DNA from: Myxococcota bacterium
GTDB taxonomy: Bacteria; Myxococcota; B64-G9
Assembly: GCA_022710975.1 (NCBI GenBank)
Contig: JAKLGA010000016.1
Location: 62,001 to 126,000 of the forward strand
Direction: 5' to 3'
DNA length: 64,000 nt
A program made the translations under genes and the position numbers. Shown here one piece after another: positions 56,297 through 64,000 of the stretch; positions within the stretch are counted from its first letter, which is position 1, and every line of letters starts with the position of its first letter. The notes beneath the pieces are model-generated. The model made no database searches, had not been told where the DNA came from, and saw only the letters and a program-made list of their open reading frames with translations.

Positions 56297-57573
56297 GGGC
56301 GCTGCGCTTCCTGACCGGGCTCGCGCTGGAGCCCTTCGGCGATCCCATCTCGAGCGCCCTGCTGGGCGTCGAGGAGCTCGGGCTGGCAGTGGCCCGGGCG
56401 CTGCTCCAGGCCGGGGCCAAGCCGGAGCCGGGCTTCCTCGGCGCCATCCCCGCGCGGGGCGAGCTGCTGCTGCTGCCGGACACGCTGTTCGTCACCCGGG
56501 CCGCCGCGCGGGCGTTCCTGGCGGCGGTGCCCGGCGGTCCGGGCGTGTACCGGCTGGCGCTCCGGCGGGGACCGGCCAGCGAGTACGCCCGGCCGCTCCA
56601 GCGCGTGGACGAGGACGGGTGCCCGGGGGCGGTGGGCTACGATCTCTACCTGGCCCGCGGCGAGCTGGAGGGGCTGCGCGGCGCGGACTCCTGGGAGGCG
56701 CTGCGCGAGCGGCTGCGCGCGCGGGCCACGCCGGTGGTGGTCGAGCCCGGACCGGAGGTCGAGCTGCTGCCCGAGGTGCGGCCCGGCCCGCCCCGGACCA
56801 GCCTGGCCATGCCGCGCACGCTGTGCCTGGCCGCGGACGTGCGCCACTGGGTGCACGTGCTGTGGCTGAACCACCTGCTGCCGCGGGTGCGCCTGCGCGA
56901 GCACTGGCAGGATCACCCGCTGCGGGCCCGCCTGCGCGGAGCCGGCGCGGCCGATCCGCGCCGGCTGAACGTGCTCGGGCGCGGCTGCGACATCCACCCC
57001 ACCGCGCTGGTCGAGGGCTCCATCCTGGGCGATCACGTGCAGATCGGCCCCTTCGCCAGCGTGCGCGAGTGCATCCTGGGGGACGGGGTCGAGGTGGGCT
57101 CACACACGCACTTCAAGCGCTGCGTGGTGGGCGCCGGCTGCAACACGCTGAACGACTCCTACTTCATCGGCTGCACCTTCTACCCGGGCTCCACCTTGGC
57201 CAACCTCATGCTGCGCAACTCGGTCCTCGGCCGGCGGGTGTTCATGACCACCGGGGTGACGCTGCGCGACGACGGGCTGACCGGCCCGATCTCGGTGGTG
57301 CAGGCCGGCCGGGAGGTGCCGACTGGCCGCTGGGTGCTGGGCGGCTGCGCCGGCCACGGCTCGCAGCTCGGCGCGCGGGCGCTGCTCGAGCCCGGCCGGG
57401 CCGTGCCCAACCGCACCACGATCATCCTGCGGCCGGAGGAGGCCGTGGGCAAGCTGCCCACCCGGGTCGAGCCGCGCAGGCCCTACACCTACTTCGAGAG
57501 CACGCTGCTGCCGGTGGAGCAGGCCTACCCGGGCTGGAGCCCGCCGGAGATCGATCAGGAGGAGCCCCGATGA
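56293..57573 (+). CDS. Left-handed beta-helix (hexapeptide) protein, TTG start
   Basis: The 426-aa protein has an N-terminal alpha/beta region (1-230), a conserved W-V-H-V-L-W-L-N-H-L segment, and from about 240 hexapeptide-repeat coils (I-H-P-T-A-L-V-E-G-S-I-L-G-D-H-V-Q-I-G) forming a left-handed beta helix, as in acyl- and sugar-transferases. The start is TTG 56293 overlapping the PFK stop (TTGA). It is supported because the next gene, a clear paralogue, begins at the same alignment column. The N-terminal region may be a degenerate nucleotidyltransferase. Confidence 0.78.
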   Translation: MRALRFLTGLALEPFGDPISSALLGVEELGLAVARALLQAGAKPEPGFLGAIPARGELLLLPDTLFVTRAAARAFLAAVPGGPGVYRLALRRGPASEYARPLQRVDEDGCPGAVGYDLYLARGELEGLRGADSWEALRERLRARATPVVVEPGPEVELLPEVRPGPPRTSLAMPRTLCLAADVRHWVHVLWLNHLLPRVRLREHWQDHPLRARLRGAGAADPRRLNVLGRGCDIHPTALVEGSILGDHVQIGPFASVRECILGDGVEVGSHTHFKRCVVGAGCNTLNDSYFIGCTFYPGSTLANLMLRNSVLGRRVFMTTGVTLRDDGLTGPISVVQAGREVPTGRWVLGGCAGHGSQLGARALLEPGRAVPNRTTIILRPEEAVGKLPTRVEPRRPYTYFESTLLPVEQAYPGWSPPEIDQEEPR

Positions 57574-58868
57574 AGCTCTACCTGTACCACACCGACACGG
57601 TGCTCGCCCCCTTCGGGGATCACGTGTCCGAGGCCCAGGTGCTGCTCGAGCGGCTGGCCGACACCCAGGCGCGCGCCTGCCGGAGGGCGGGCGTGGAGCT
57701 CGAGCGCGTGGCCCGGCCCGTGGACGCCCGCGAGCGTCCCTGCCTGCTGGCTCCGGACTACGTGTACTTCTCGGAGAAGGCCCTGGCGGACTTCCTGGCC
57801 ACGGCGCGCAAGCAGCGCTCCCGCGGGGCCGCGCTGGCGCTCGGGCGCTGCCGCTCGGTGGAGGCGCCCTTGCCGCTCCAGGACCTGCGCCTGGAGGACT
57901 GGCCCGAGCAGGGCGAGGGCGGCCGGGCGGTCTACGACCTGTGGCTGGTGCCCGACGGGGAGCTGCCCGAGCGCGCGCAGGACGTGCGCGCGGCGCTCCT
58001 GGAGCGCTGCCCCCCGCTCGAGGTGCCCATGCGCGAGATCGTCGTGCCGACCCGCATGCCGGTGCTGGACGAGAAGGAGCAGGTCTTCCACTTCGCCATC
58101 ACCTCCACGGTCTGCTGCCACATCTCGCACTGGACCCACCTGCTGTGGCTCGGCCAGCTCGCGTTCGGCATCGCCTGGATGGAGCGGGTGCGCTCGCACA
58201 AGGTGTGGACCGCGCTCACCCTGCTCGGCTCGCTGGCCCGCGAGCGCTCGGTGAACAAGTACAGGGTGCTGGCCGGGATGAACTCGGTGGGCCCGGGCGC
58301 CGACATGCACCCGACCGCCTACCTGGAGGCCTCCATCCTGGGCAAGGACGTCAAGGTCGGGGCCGGGGTGTGCATCCGCAACAGCCTGATCGGCGACGGG
58401 GTGATCATCGCCGATCACGCGGTGGTGCTGAACTCCGTCATCGGCCACGGCTGCTACCTGACCGAGAACTTCTTCGTGGCCTCCAGCCTGTGCTACCCGG
58501 GCTCGACGCTGGGCAACATCAAGATGCAGATGGCCGTGGTGGGCCGGGAGGTCTACCTGTACGGCTGGTGCGCGCTCATGGACGCCAAGTTCACCGGGGA
58601 CATCAAGGTCATGCACCAGGGCAAGCAGGCCGGCACCGGGCGCCAGTTCCTGGCCTCCTGCGTGGGCCACCGGGCGGTGCTGGGTGCCAAGGTGCTGATC
58701 CAGCCCGGCCGGGAGATCCCCAACGACCTGCTGCTGGTCTCCAACCCGGAGGACGTGATCGCCGAGGTGCCGCGCGAGGTGCCCGCGGGCGTGCCGATGG
58801 TGCGGTACAAGGGCGGCCTGATCCCGGCCGCGCAGCTCAAGGCCGAGCGCGCCAAGCCAGGCGCCTGA
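57570..58868 (+). CDS. Left-handed beta-helix (hexapeptide) protein, paralogue
   Basis: The 432-aa paralogue of the preceding gene starts at ATG 57570 overlapping its stop (ATGA). It shares A-P-F-G-D near residue 14, the W-T-H-L-L-W-L segment near 188, and hexapeptide repeats from about 245 (A-D-M-H-P-T-A-Y-L-E-A-S-I-L-G). The two repeats of the helix differ in the outward faces, so the proteins may form a heteromer. The substrate is unknown. Confidence 0.8.
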   Translation: MKLYLYHTDTVLAPFGDHVSEAQVLLERLADTQARACRRAGVELERVARPVDARERPCLLAPDYVYFSEKALADFLATARKQRSRGAALALGRCRSVEAPLPLQDLRLEDWPEQGEGGRAVYDLWLVPDGELPERAQDVRAALLERCPPLEVPMREIVVPTRMPVLDEKEQVFHFAITSTVCCHISHWTHLLWLGQLAFGIAWMERVRSHKVWTALTLLGSLARERSVNKYRVLAGMNSVGPGADMHPTAYLEASILGKDVKVGAGVCIRNSLIGDGVIIADHAVVLNSVIGHGCYLTENFFVASSLCYPGSTLGNIKMQMAVVGREVYLYGWCALMDAKFTGDIKVMHQGKQAGTGRQFLASCVGHRAVLGAKVLIQPGREIPNDLLLVSNPEDVIAEVPREVPAGVPMVRYKGGLIPAAQLKAERAKPGA

Positions 58869-58884
58869 GTCCGCTGGAGGAGCC

Positions 58885-59352
58885 GTGGAGCGTCACAAGA
58901 CCCTGGCCGACTACGCGCCCAGCGGGCCCAAGGTGCGGGTGGGCGCCGAGATCGACGCCTACTGCACCAAGTGCCGCCTGGTGCTCGGCCACACCATCAT
59001 GGTCATGGAGCAGGGCGAGCCGACCCGGGTCGAGTGCCGCACCTGCCACAGCCAGCACATCTTCCGGGAGGCGCCGCCCGGCGCCGCGCCGCGCAAGCGC
59101 GCGGTGGAGAAGGGCTCGGGCACCTGGGCGCCGCCCAGCCCCAGGCGGCCGGAGAAGGCCTGGCTGGACGCCACCGCCGGCAAGGACCTGCGCAACCCGA
59201 TCGCCTACCACCCCAAGACTACCTTCGAGATCGGGCAGGTGCTCATCCACGGCAAGTTCGGCATCGGCGTGGTGGTCGGCCTCAAGGAGGGCGACAAGAT
59301 CCTGGTCACCTTCCAGGACGACACCCGCACCCTGGTCCACGGCCGCGCCTGA
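58885..59352 (+). CDS. Zinc-ribbon protein with small C-terminal beta domain
   Basis: The 155-aa protein starts at GTG 58885 after CTGGAGGAGCC. An N-terminal C-T-K-C ... C-R-T-C zinc ribbon (about 27-53) is followed by a basic linker and a C-terminal SH3-like segment (F-E-I-G-Q-V-L-I-H-G-K-F-G-I-G-V-V-V) like those in CarD/UvrD-type RNA polymerase-binding domains. It is last in the alr operon. A transcription- or DNA-associated role is an inference. Confidence 0.75.
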   Translation: MERHKTLADYAPSGPKVRVGAEIDAYCTKCRLVLGHTIMVMEQGEPTRVECRTCHSQHIFREAPPGAAPRKRAVEKGSGTWAPPSPRRPEKAWLDATAGKDLRNPIAYHPKTTFEIGQVLIHGKFGIGVVVGLKEGDKILVTFQDDTRTLVHGRA

Positions 59353-59369
59353 GCGGCCGCGCACCCGGC

Positions 59370-60110
59370 TCAGCGGCGCCCGGCGAAGGCGGCGATCAGG
59401 GTCCCCAGGAACGCCAGGCCGAACAGGTTCCCCAGCACGGACAGCGTCAGCGGCCAGGCCAGGCGCGGCGTGGCCCCGTCCTCCAGCAGCCGGAAACCCG
59501 GGGCCAGGCGCGGCCCGAGCTCGCGCCGCAGGTCCGCCACGGTCCGCTCGTTCAGCCAGCCGGGGCCCCGCAGCATGCCCCGCGCGTCCCGGACTGGCGC
59601 CAGTCCGGGTTCGTCGAGGAGCTCCTGGAGCCGGGTCCGGGCCTGCAGGACATCGGTCTGCGCCTGTGCCAGGGTCTTGTGGACGAAGTCGGCGTAGCGC
59701 GGGTCCCTGGCGATCATGTCCTGCTGGACCTGGAGGCCCTGCAGCCTGCGCCCCGCGTCGCGCAGCTCGCGGACCTTGGCCAGCAGGGCCGGATCCTCGC
59801 TCTGCAGCACCAGCCCGAGCGCCGCGTCCTCGCCGGTCCCGGGGGCCGCGAGGGGCACGAGCACCTTGCGGAGCTCGTTCGGGTCGGACCAGGTCTCGTG
59901 GGCCGCCTCCGCCAGGAGCAGGCGGCAGCCGGAGATGGCGACCCAGCCCTCGCGCCCAGCCTTGTCCGCCTCCGCGCAGGTCAGCGTCGCAGGCTCGGGG
60001 TTCTGGAAGTAGGTCACCACCTCGGGCAGGCCGACCGCCAGGCACACGCCGCCCAGCACGCCGGTGATGGCCAGGGTGTGCAGCGCGCGCAGCCCCTTCA
60101 CCAGTCCCAT
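59370..60110 (-). CDS. Two-helix membrane protein of unknown function
   Basis: The 246-aa protein has hydrophobic helices at about 11-30 and 217-241, with a periplasmic helical region of about 185 residues between, rich in Leu, Arg and Asp. There is no recognised domain. Converges with the zinc-ribbon gene. A start at ATG 60110 with a GAGGGAGG upstream is well supported. Confidence 0.7.
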   Translation of the reverse strand: MGLVKGLRALHTLAITGVLGGVCLAVGLPEVVTYFQNPEPATLTCAEADKAGREGWVAISGCRLLLAEAAHETWSDPNELRKVLVPLAAPGTGEDAALGLVLQSEDPALLAKVRELRDAGRRLQGLQVQQDMIARDPRYADFVHKTLAQAQTDVLQARTRLQELLDEPGLAPVRDARGMLRGPGWLNERTVADLRRELGPRLAPGFRLLEDGATPRLAWPLTLSVLGNLFGLAFLGTLIAAFAGRR

Positions 60111-60153
60111 GGCGACGCGGCCTCCCTCGAGGAGCGGTCCTGGACGGCAGCGC

Positions 60154-61662
60154 TCAGGGCTCCAGGTAGATCACCACGGCCTGGGCCTCGGTCCAGGCCT
60201 CGAGCACCTCGCCGCGACCGGCCGCGGGCAGCGGCAGCGCCAGCGGCCCGAGGCCGTCCACCAGCACCCCGGCCGCCTGCCCCAGCAGGGCGGCCGCGGC
60301 CTGGCGCAGCGCGGGCCCGGATTCGTCCGGCAGCAGGGCGAAGCCGATCTCCAGATTTCCCACGCGCGTCTCCACCAGCCGGACCCGCAGCCCCTCGGCG
60401 TCCAGGCTCGGCACCAGGGTCAGGAACAGCTCGGCCTCGCAGCCCAGCACGCGCACGTCGGCCCCGTCCAGGTCCGCGTACACGTCGACGCCCACCCCGG
60501 GCAGGCGCAGCACGGCCCGCGGCAGGCGCTCCCCGGGCTCCCCGGGCGGCTCCAGGCTGAGCTCCGGCGCCGCCTCGGGCCACACCGCCACCCGCGCGCC
60601 GTTCAGGCTCCCGAGCGCCTCGAGCGACGGCAGCAGCTCCGTCAGCGACACCCCCTCCAGCGGCACCTCGTCCACCCGGCGGCACAGCAGGCCGGCCCGG
60701 TGCGCGGCGCACAGGCCCTGCACGAGCGTCGCGTGCGGCACCGCCAGCGCCAGGCCGTACGCCTGGCCCGAGCCGGGCAGCAGATCGGCGAAGCCGGCCA
60801 GCCCGCCGGCGCCCGGCGCGGGCGGGGCCAGCCCGGGCGGCACGCACTCCGCGCGATCGCCCTCGAAGCCGCCGACCAACCCCAGCCGCAGCCGGCCCCC
60901 GGTCAGGGCGGCGGCGGTCCCGTCGGTCAGGAAGCTGAAGCGGAAGCCGGCCGACACGCTGCCCGCGCCGCCGGCGTCCAGGCCCAGCACGCCGCCCGCG
61001 GCGCTCCCCAGGTCCGCCACCAGCCCGGGCAGGCCCGCCTGGAGCGCCGCCTCCAGGGCCTGGCCGATCTCGGCCCGCAGCGCGCCCGTGTCCAGCACGG
61101 TGCAGTCCTGCGCCAGCTCGACGACGCCGGGCTCGCCCGACAGCACGGCCTGGCCCGTGGGCAGCAGGACCGGCCGGCCCGCGGCGTCCGCGTGCAGCTG
61201 CCAGGCCAGCTCGAGGCTCCGGGCCGGGCCGTGGACGCCGAGCGCGCAGGTGCGCGCCTCGCCCTCGAGCGGCAGGAGATCCAGGGCCCAGGAGGCCTCC
61301 GGCCCCGCCAGGCTGGCGCTGAGCTGCAGGCCGCCGTCCAGCGGGGTCAGCAGGATCACCTCGAGCGCCAGGCCGAGCTCCTGCTCCGGCAGCCCGTAGC
61401 TGGCCTGCCCGCCGCCCAGCGTGCCCGCCAGCGACGGCAGCCGCGCCCGGAGCTCCGCCTGGTCGGTCGCGCGCAGCTGCTCGAGCAAGATGGCGCCCAG
61501 CGCCGCGACGCGGCCGGCCGGGAGGTACAGCTCGAGGCCGCGCGGGCCGAGGGCCTCCGGCGCGGGCGGCCTGTCCAGCGGCTCCACCGGGCAGCCGCCC
61601 AGCAGCCAGGCCAGCGCGGCCGGGACGAGCCAGGCGGGGCTGCGCGGGCGGGTCCAGCTCAT
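60154..61662 (-). CDS. Predicted lipoprotein of unknown function
   Basis: The 502-aa protein has lipobox L-L-G-G-C near residue 24, then long alternating hydrophobic stretches rich in Leu/Gly/Ala (L-A-L-E-V-I-L-L-T-P-L-D-G-G-L-Q-L), which suits a lipid-binding or tubular-lipid-transfer-like fold. Four cysteines may form disulfides. It overlaps the upstream gene by 4 bases (ATGA), so the two are co-translated. Confidence 0.75.
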   Translation of the reverse strand: MSWTRPRSPAWLVPAALAWLLGGCPVEPLDRPPAPEALGPRGLELYLPAGRVAALGAILLEQLRATDQAELRARLPSLAGTLGGGQASYGLPEQELGLALEVILLTPLDGGLQLSASLAGPEASWALDLLPLEGEARTCALGVHGPARSLELAWQLHADAAGRPVLLPTGQAVLSGEPGVVELAQDCTVLDTGALRAEIGQALEAALQAGLPGLVADLGSAAGGVLGLDAGGAGSVSAGFRFSFLTDGTAAALTGGRLRLGLVGGFEGDRAECVPPGLAPPAPGAGGLAGFADLLPGSGQAYGLALAVPHATLVQGLCAAHRAGLLCRRVDEVPLEGVSLTELLPSLEALGSLNGARVAVWPEAAPELSLEPPGEPGERLPRAVLRLPGVGVDVYADLDGADVRVLGCEAELFLTLVPSLDAEGLRVRLVETRVGNLEIGFALLPDESGPALRQAAAALLGQAAGVLVDGLGPLALPLPAAGRGEVLEAWTEAQAVVIYLEP

Positions 61663-62993
61663 GGCCGCCCCCCGCGTCCGCCGTCCTCGAGCAGGTAGGT
61701 GCGCAGCTCCCCCGCGGCCTCACCCTCCGCGTCGCGGCCGAGGCTGGCGCAGACCGCGCGCAGGCCCAGCGGGCCCGGCGCCAGGTCGCTGAAGAAACCC
61801 ACCGGCGCCGCCGGGTCGAGCTGCCGCGGCGGGCCCAGGCTGCCGTCCGCGGCCCCCTCGACCAGCCACAGATCGAGCGCGGCGCCGTCCTGGTAGAGGA
61901 TGCGGGGCAGCCGATCGCGCCCGAAGGCGAGGGCGCAGTGGGCGCCCACGGGCCGCCAGCGCACGGCGCCCGAGGCGGACGCCTGCCGGCCGTCGTCCAC
62001 CACCTGGCGCGCCAGCACACCCGCCTGGTTCCTGGCCAGCGCCAGCGCACCCAGGTGCCGGTCGTGGTAGGCCACTGCCAGGTTGCCGTCGGGATCGAGC
62101 GCGGCGGCCAGCCAGGTGCCCGCGCCCGGGCCGGGATCGACGTCCCAGGTGATCCAGCCCTCGTTCAGGCGGCTGGTCACCCGCAGGGCGCCGGTGCAGG
62201 GATCGTGGAAGGCGATCCACTCCCCGCCGCGTCCGTCGAGCACCAGCTCCACCCGCCGGCCCACCTCGCCTCCCAGGCCGCCCGGCCAGCCCTGCGCGGG
62301 GGAGCAGGCCTGGACCTCCTCGATGGCCCAGCGCCCGTCCGCGTGCTTGCGGGCCAGGCGCAGGGCCCCGGTCGCCTCCCCGAGGTACGCGATGCGCGGC
62401 AGGCCGCTGGCGTCCAGGGCCAGGGAGCACAGGCGGCCCACCGGGCCCTGCTCGTCCCCCGCCCGCGGCACGCTGAGCAGGTTCCAGCCCTCGCCCGAGC
62501 GGAAGGCGTACTTGAGATCGCCGTGGGTGCGGTCGAAGTAGGCCACGTGGGGCCGGCCCAGCCCGTCGAGCGCCAGCGAGGCGTACAGCCCCACGTCGTC
62601 GCCCAGCAGCAGCGGCACCCCGGGCAGCGGCCCGGATCTGCCGTCCTGCGCCGGGGGCAGCCCGTCCACGTACTCGTAGACCAGCCCGCCGTCGGCCCGC
62701 TCGTGGGCCACCACCAGGTCGCCGTAGCGGCCGGCGTAGGCGGCCACCCACAGGCGGCCGGCGTCGTCGGTGGCGGCCGAGGCCCAGCGCCCCACGTCCG
62801 CGGGCACCTCGGGGCGCACCTCCACGCAGCGGCCCAGGCTCGTGTCGCAGGCCTGCCCCGCGGGGCACCCCCCCGGGCAGGGGAGTCCCTCGGCCGAGCA
62901 GCCCGCGAGCGACAGCCCCGCGGCCGCGGCGAACCACCCCAGCCGCGCGAGCGCGCTCAGGAGGCGGGGCGGGTGCTGCGTGGAGCGGTCCAT
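61659..62993 (-). CDS. Lipoprotein with beta-propeller-like repeats
   Basis: The 444-aa protein has a leader ending in L-A-G-C near residue 32, a short Cys cluster (C-P-G-G-C-P-A-G-Q-A-C) and then about seven repeated strands of the type Y-A-S-L-A-L-D-G-L-G-R-P-H-V-A-Y-F-D, like a beta-propeller. It is paralogous to the partial gene at the right edge. The order on the minus strand is edge gene, this gene, then the 60154 lipoprotein. Confidence 0.78.
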   Translation of the reverse strand: MDRSTQHPPRLLSALARLGWFAAAAGLSLAGCSAEGLPCPGGCPAGQACDTSLGRCVEVRPEVPADVGRWASAATDDAGRLWVAAYAGRYGDLVVAHERADGGLVYEYVDGLPPAQDGRSGPLPGVPLLLGDDVGLYASLALDGLGRPHVAYFDRTHGDLKYAFRSGEGWNLLSVPRAGDEQGPVGRLCSLALDASGLPRIAYLGEATGALRLARKHADGRWAIEEVQACSPAQGWPGGLGGEVGRRVELVLDGRGGEWIAFHDPCTGALRVTSRLNEGWITWDVDPGPGAGTWLAAALDPDGNLAVAYHDRHLGALALARNQAGVLARQVVDDGRQASASGAVRWRPVGAHCALAFGRDRLPRILYQDGAALDLWLVEGAADGSLGPPRQLDPAAPVGFFSDLAPGPLGLRAVCASLGRDAEGEAAGELRTYLLEDGGRGGRP

Positions 62994-63024
62994 CGGGAGA
63001 GCATCGGGGGCCTCCCGCCCCGGG

Positions 63025-64000
63025 TCAGGGCACCACGTGCGTGCGCAGATCGATGCCCGAGCTCCAGGGATCGGTGCGCAGGTTGTGCATGAAGTTGCTC
63101 ACGTGGGCGGTCTCGCCCGTGGCGTTCAGCGCCTGATCCACGAAGAAGCCGAAGTTGCCCTGGAAGGTGGCGTCCGAGCCGCGCCGGGCCAGGATCTCCA
63201 GGCTCCACACCCCGGCCGGGCTGCGCGTGGCGTACACCAGATCGAGCGAGGTCCCGTCCTGGTAGGCCACCCGCGCGTTGCCCAGCGGGTCGACCACCAG
63301 GCGGGCGAAGTTGCCCACCCAGTGGAACTCGCCCACCGCGCTGGCCGGGTCGGTCGGGTTGCCGTCCGCGTCGCGGGCGCCCTGGTCGACGAGCTCCATC
63401 ACCCCGCCGGCCAGGCTCAGGTAGCGCAGCTGGCCCAGCAGCGCGTCCTGGTAGACCAGGTGCAGGCTGTCGTCCGCGCCGATGGCCAGGGACGAGTCCG
63501 CGCCCACGTCCCCGGTGTCGTTGCCGCCGCCGTCCTGGCCGTCGAGCAGCGCCGGCGGGTCGAAGGCGCCCGCGCCCCCGTTCCACAGGGCCAGCTTGAG
63601 GTTGCCGTTCACGCTGTCGTAGTAGGCCACAGCCGGGCTGCCGTCCGAGAACAGCGCCAGGCTGGCGAACAGGCCCACGCCCGGGGGCAGGTCGTCGAGG
63701 GTGGGCGCCACGCCGAGCGGCCGGCAGGTGGCCGCCACGCACACCTCCTCGGCCGCGCACCCGGCCGCGCAGTTGGCCGGATCGTCGGGGCTCTCGCACA
63801 GCCCCGAGTCGCCGAGGCACACCAGGCCCTCGGCGCACGAGGCGGGCTGGCAGGCGACCTGCATGCTGTCGAGCGTGTAGAAGGTCCAGTCGGCGGCCGA
63901 GACCGGCGCCGGGTTGTTGGCCCAGGCCACCTTGAGGGCGGCCGTGCTGCCGTCCAGCACGGACATGTAGGCCACGATGGGCCGGCCGTCCGGGCCGAGC
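63025..64000 (-). CDS. Beta-propeller-like protein, N-terminus outside window
   Basis: About 325 codons are visible; the frame is open through the right edge, so the start is outside. The visible part opens with a V-A-Y-M-S-V-L-D propeller strand, then a Cys-rich insert (about 12 Cys, C-A-A-G-C-A-A-E-E-V-C), then further strands of the pattern F-A-S-L-A-L-F-S-D-G-S-P-A-V-A-Y-Y-D. It is related to the gene at 61659 and 31 bases upstream of it. A GGGAGG ribosome site for the next gene lies in the gap. Confidence 0.75.
   Translation of the reverse strand, partial: LGPDGRPIVAYMSVLDGSTAALKVAWANNPAPVSAADWTFYTLDSMQVACQPASCAEGLVCLGDSGLCESPDDPANCAAGCAAEEVCVAATCRPLGVAPTLDDLPPGVGLFASLALFSDGSPAVAYYDSVNGNLKLALWNGGAGAFDPPALLDGQDGGGNDTGDVGADSSLAIGADDSLHLVYQDALLGQLRYLSLAGGVMELVDQGARDADGNPTDPASAVGEFHWVGNFARLVVDPLGNARVAYQDGTSLDLVYATRSPAGVWSLEILARRGSDATFQGNFGFFVDQALNATGETAHVSNFMHNLRTDPWSSGIDLRTHVVP

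Overview
The window looks like chromosomal DNA of a myxobacterium-like bacterium (Myxococcota). The G+C content is very high throughout (roughly 70 % or more by eye). Coding is dense, with strong G/C third-position bias. At least fourteen genes encode lipobox-bearing secreted proteins, many with Cys-rich or Asp/Gly-rich linkers. Two proteins end in MYXO-CTERM-type tails (Cys-rich motif, hydrophobic helix, Arg cluster). An Imm11 ('MXAN_0049-type') immunity protein and an FHA-sigma54 activator fit the same group. I saw no rRNA, tRNA, CRISPR array or intact insertion sequence. I call 54 protein genes, two of them cut by the window edges. No gene-free stretch exceeds 300 bases.

Layout. 1-9.3 kb: Cys-rich and other lipoproteins, two FGE-like (SUMF1-fold) proteins without the catalytic cysteines, an MBL-fold hydrolase and small membrane proteins. 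9.3-17.3 kb: an aldehyde dehydrogenase, a TPR protein, an ADP-ribosylglycohydrolase, then a compact signalling run (membrane GGDEF protein with GGDRF, stand-alone pyruvate-kinase C-terminal domain, REC-REC-PilZ protein) and a convergent VWA protein. 17.4-21.4 kb: a protein with long 79-residue tandem repeats, then an orphan Imm11/Imm49 immunity pair bounded by matching TGCCTGGCACC palindromes. 21.5-26.5 kb: ribosome-assembly genes (RsgA, an extended DarP), a duplicated-domain lipoprotein, a double zinc-finger membrane protein and ProC. 26.5-30.7 kb: a large trypsin-like protease with 50-residue Cys repeats and a MYXO-CTERM tail. 30.8-41 kb: a PIG-L deacetylase, a GPH transporter, then cell-wall functions (YafK-type L,D-transpeptidase, a MepA-like protein, an amidase with an inserted golvesin-like domain) and a radical SAM enzyme. 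41-48 kb: Cys-rich lipoproteins, a GRKP-repeat DNA-binding protein related to transposon accessory proteins, and a translationally coupled lipoprotein / outer-membrane protein / FHA-GAF-sigma54 activator operon. 48-50.5 kb: a consensus promoter drives a 24-codon membrane peptide, an acyl carrier protein, a ketoacyl synthase and an acyltransferase, which together look like a small lipid pathway. 50.5-53.8 kb: an FG-GAP/CARDB lipoprotein. 53.8-59.4 kb: a tight operon of alanine racemase, 6-phosphofructokinase, two paralogous left-handed beta-helix proteins and a zinc-ribbon protein. 59.4-64 kb: a membrane protein and three lipoprotein or beta-propeller genes on the minus strand.

Regulation. Promoters repeatedly show TTGNNN, 16-18 bases, then TAGNNT or a close variant. 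In several cases the -10 box ends only 7-8 bases before the start codon, which predicts leaderless mRNAs. Other genes have strong GGAGG ribosome sites. Promoter-embedded palindromes before the GRKP protein and between the divergent Cys-rich lipoproteins look like operators.

Most promising for novelty: the 24-aa peptide gene, the palindrome-bounded immunity pair, the GRKP-repeat regulator with its own operator, the paired beta-helix operon, and a small shared domain used in two unrelated architectures (17.5 kb and 34.8 kb).
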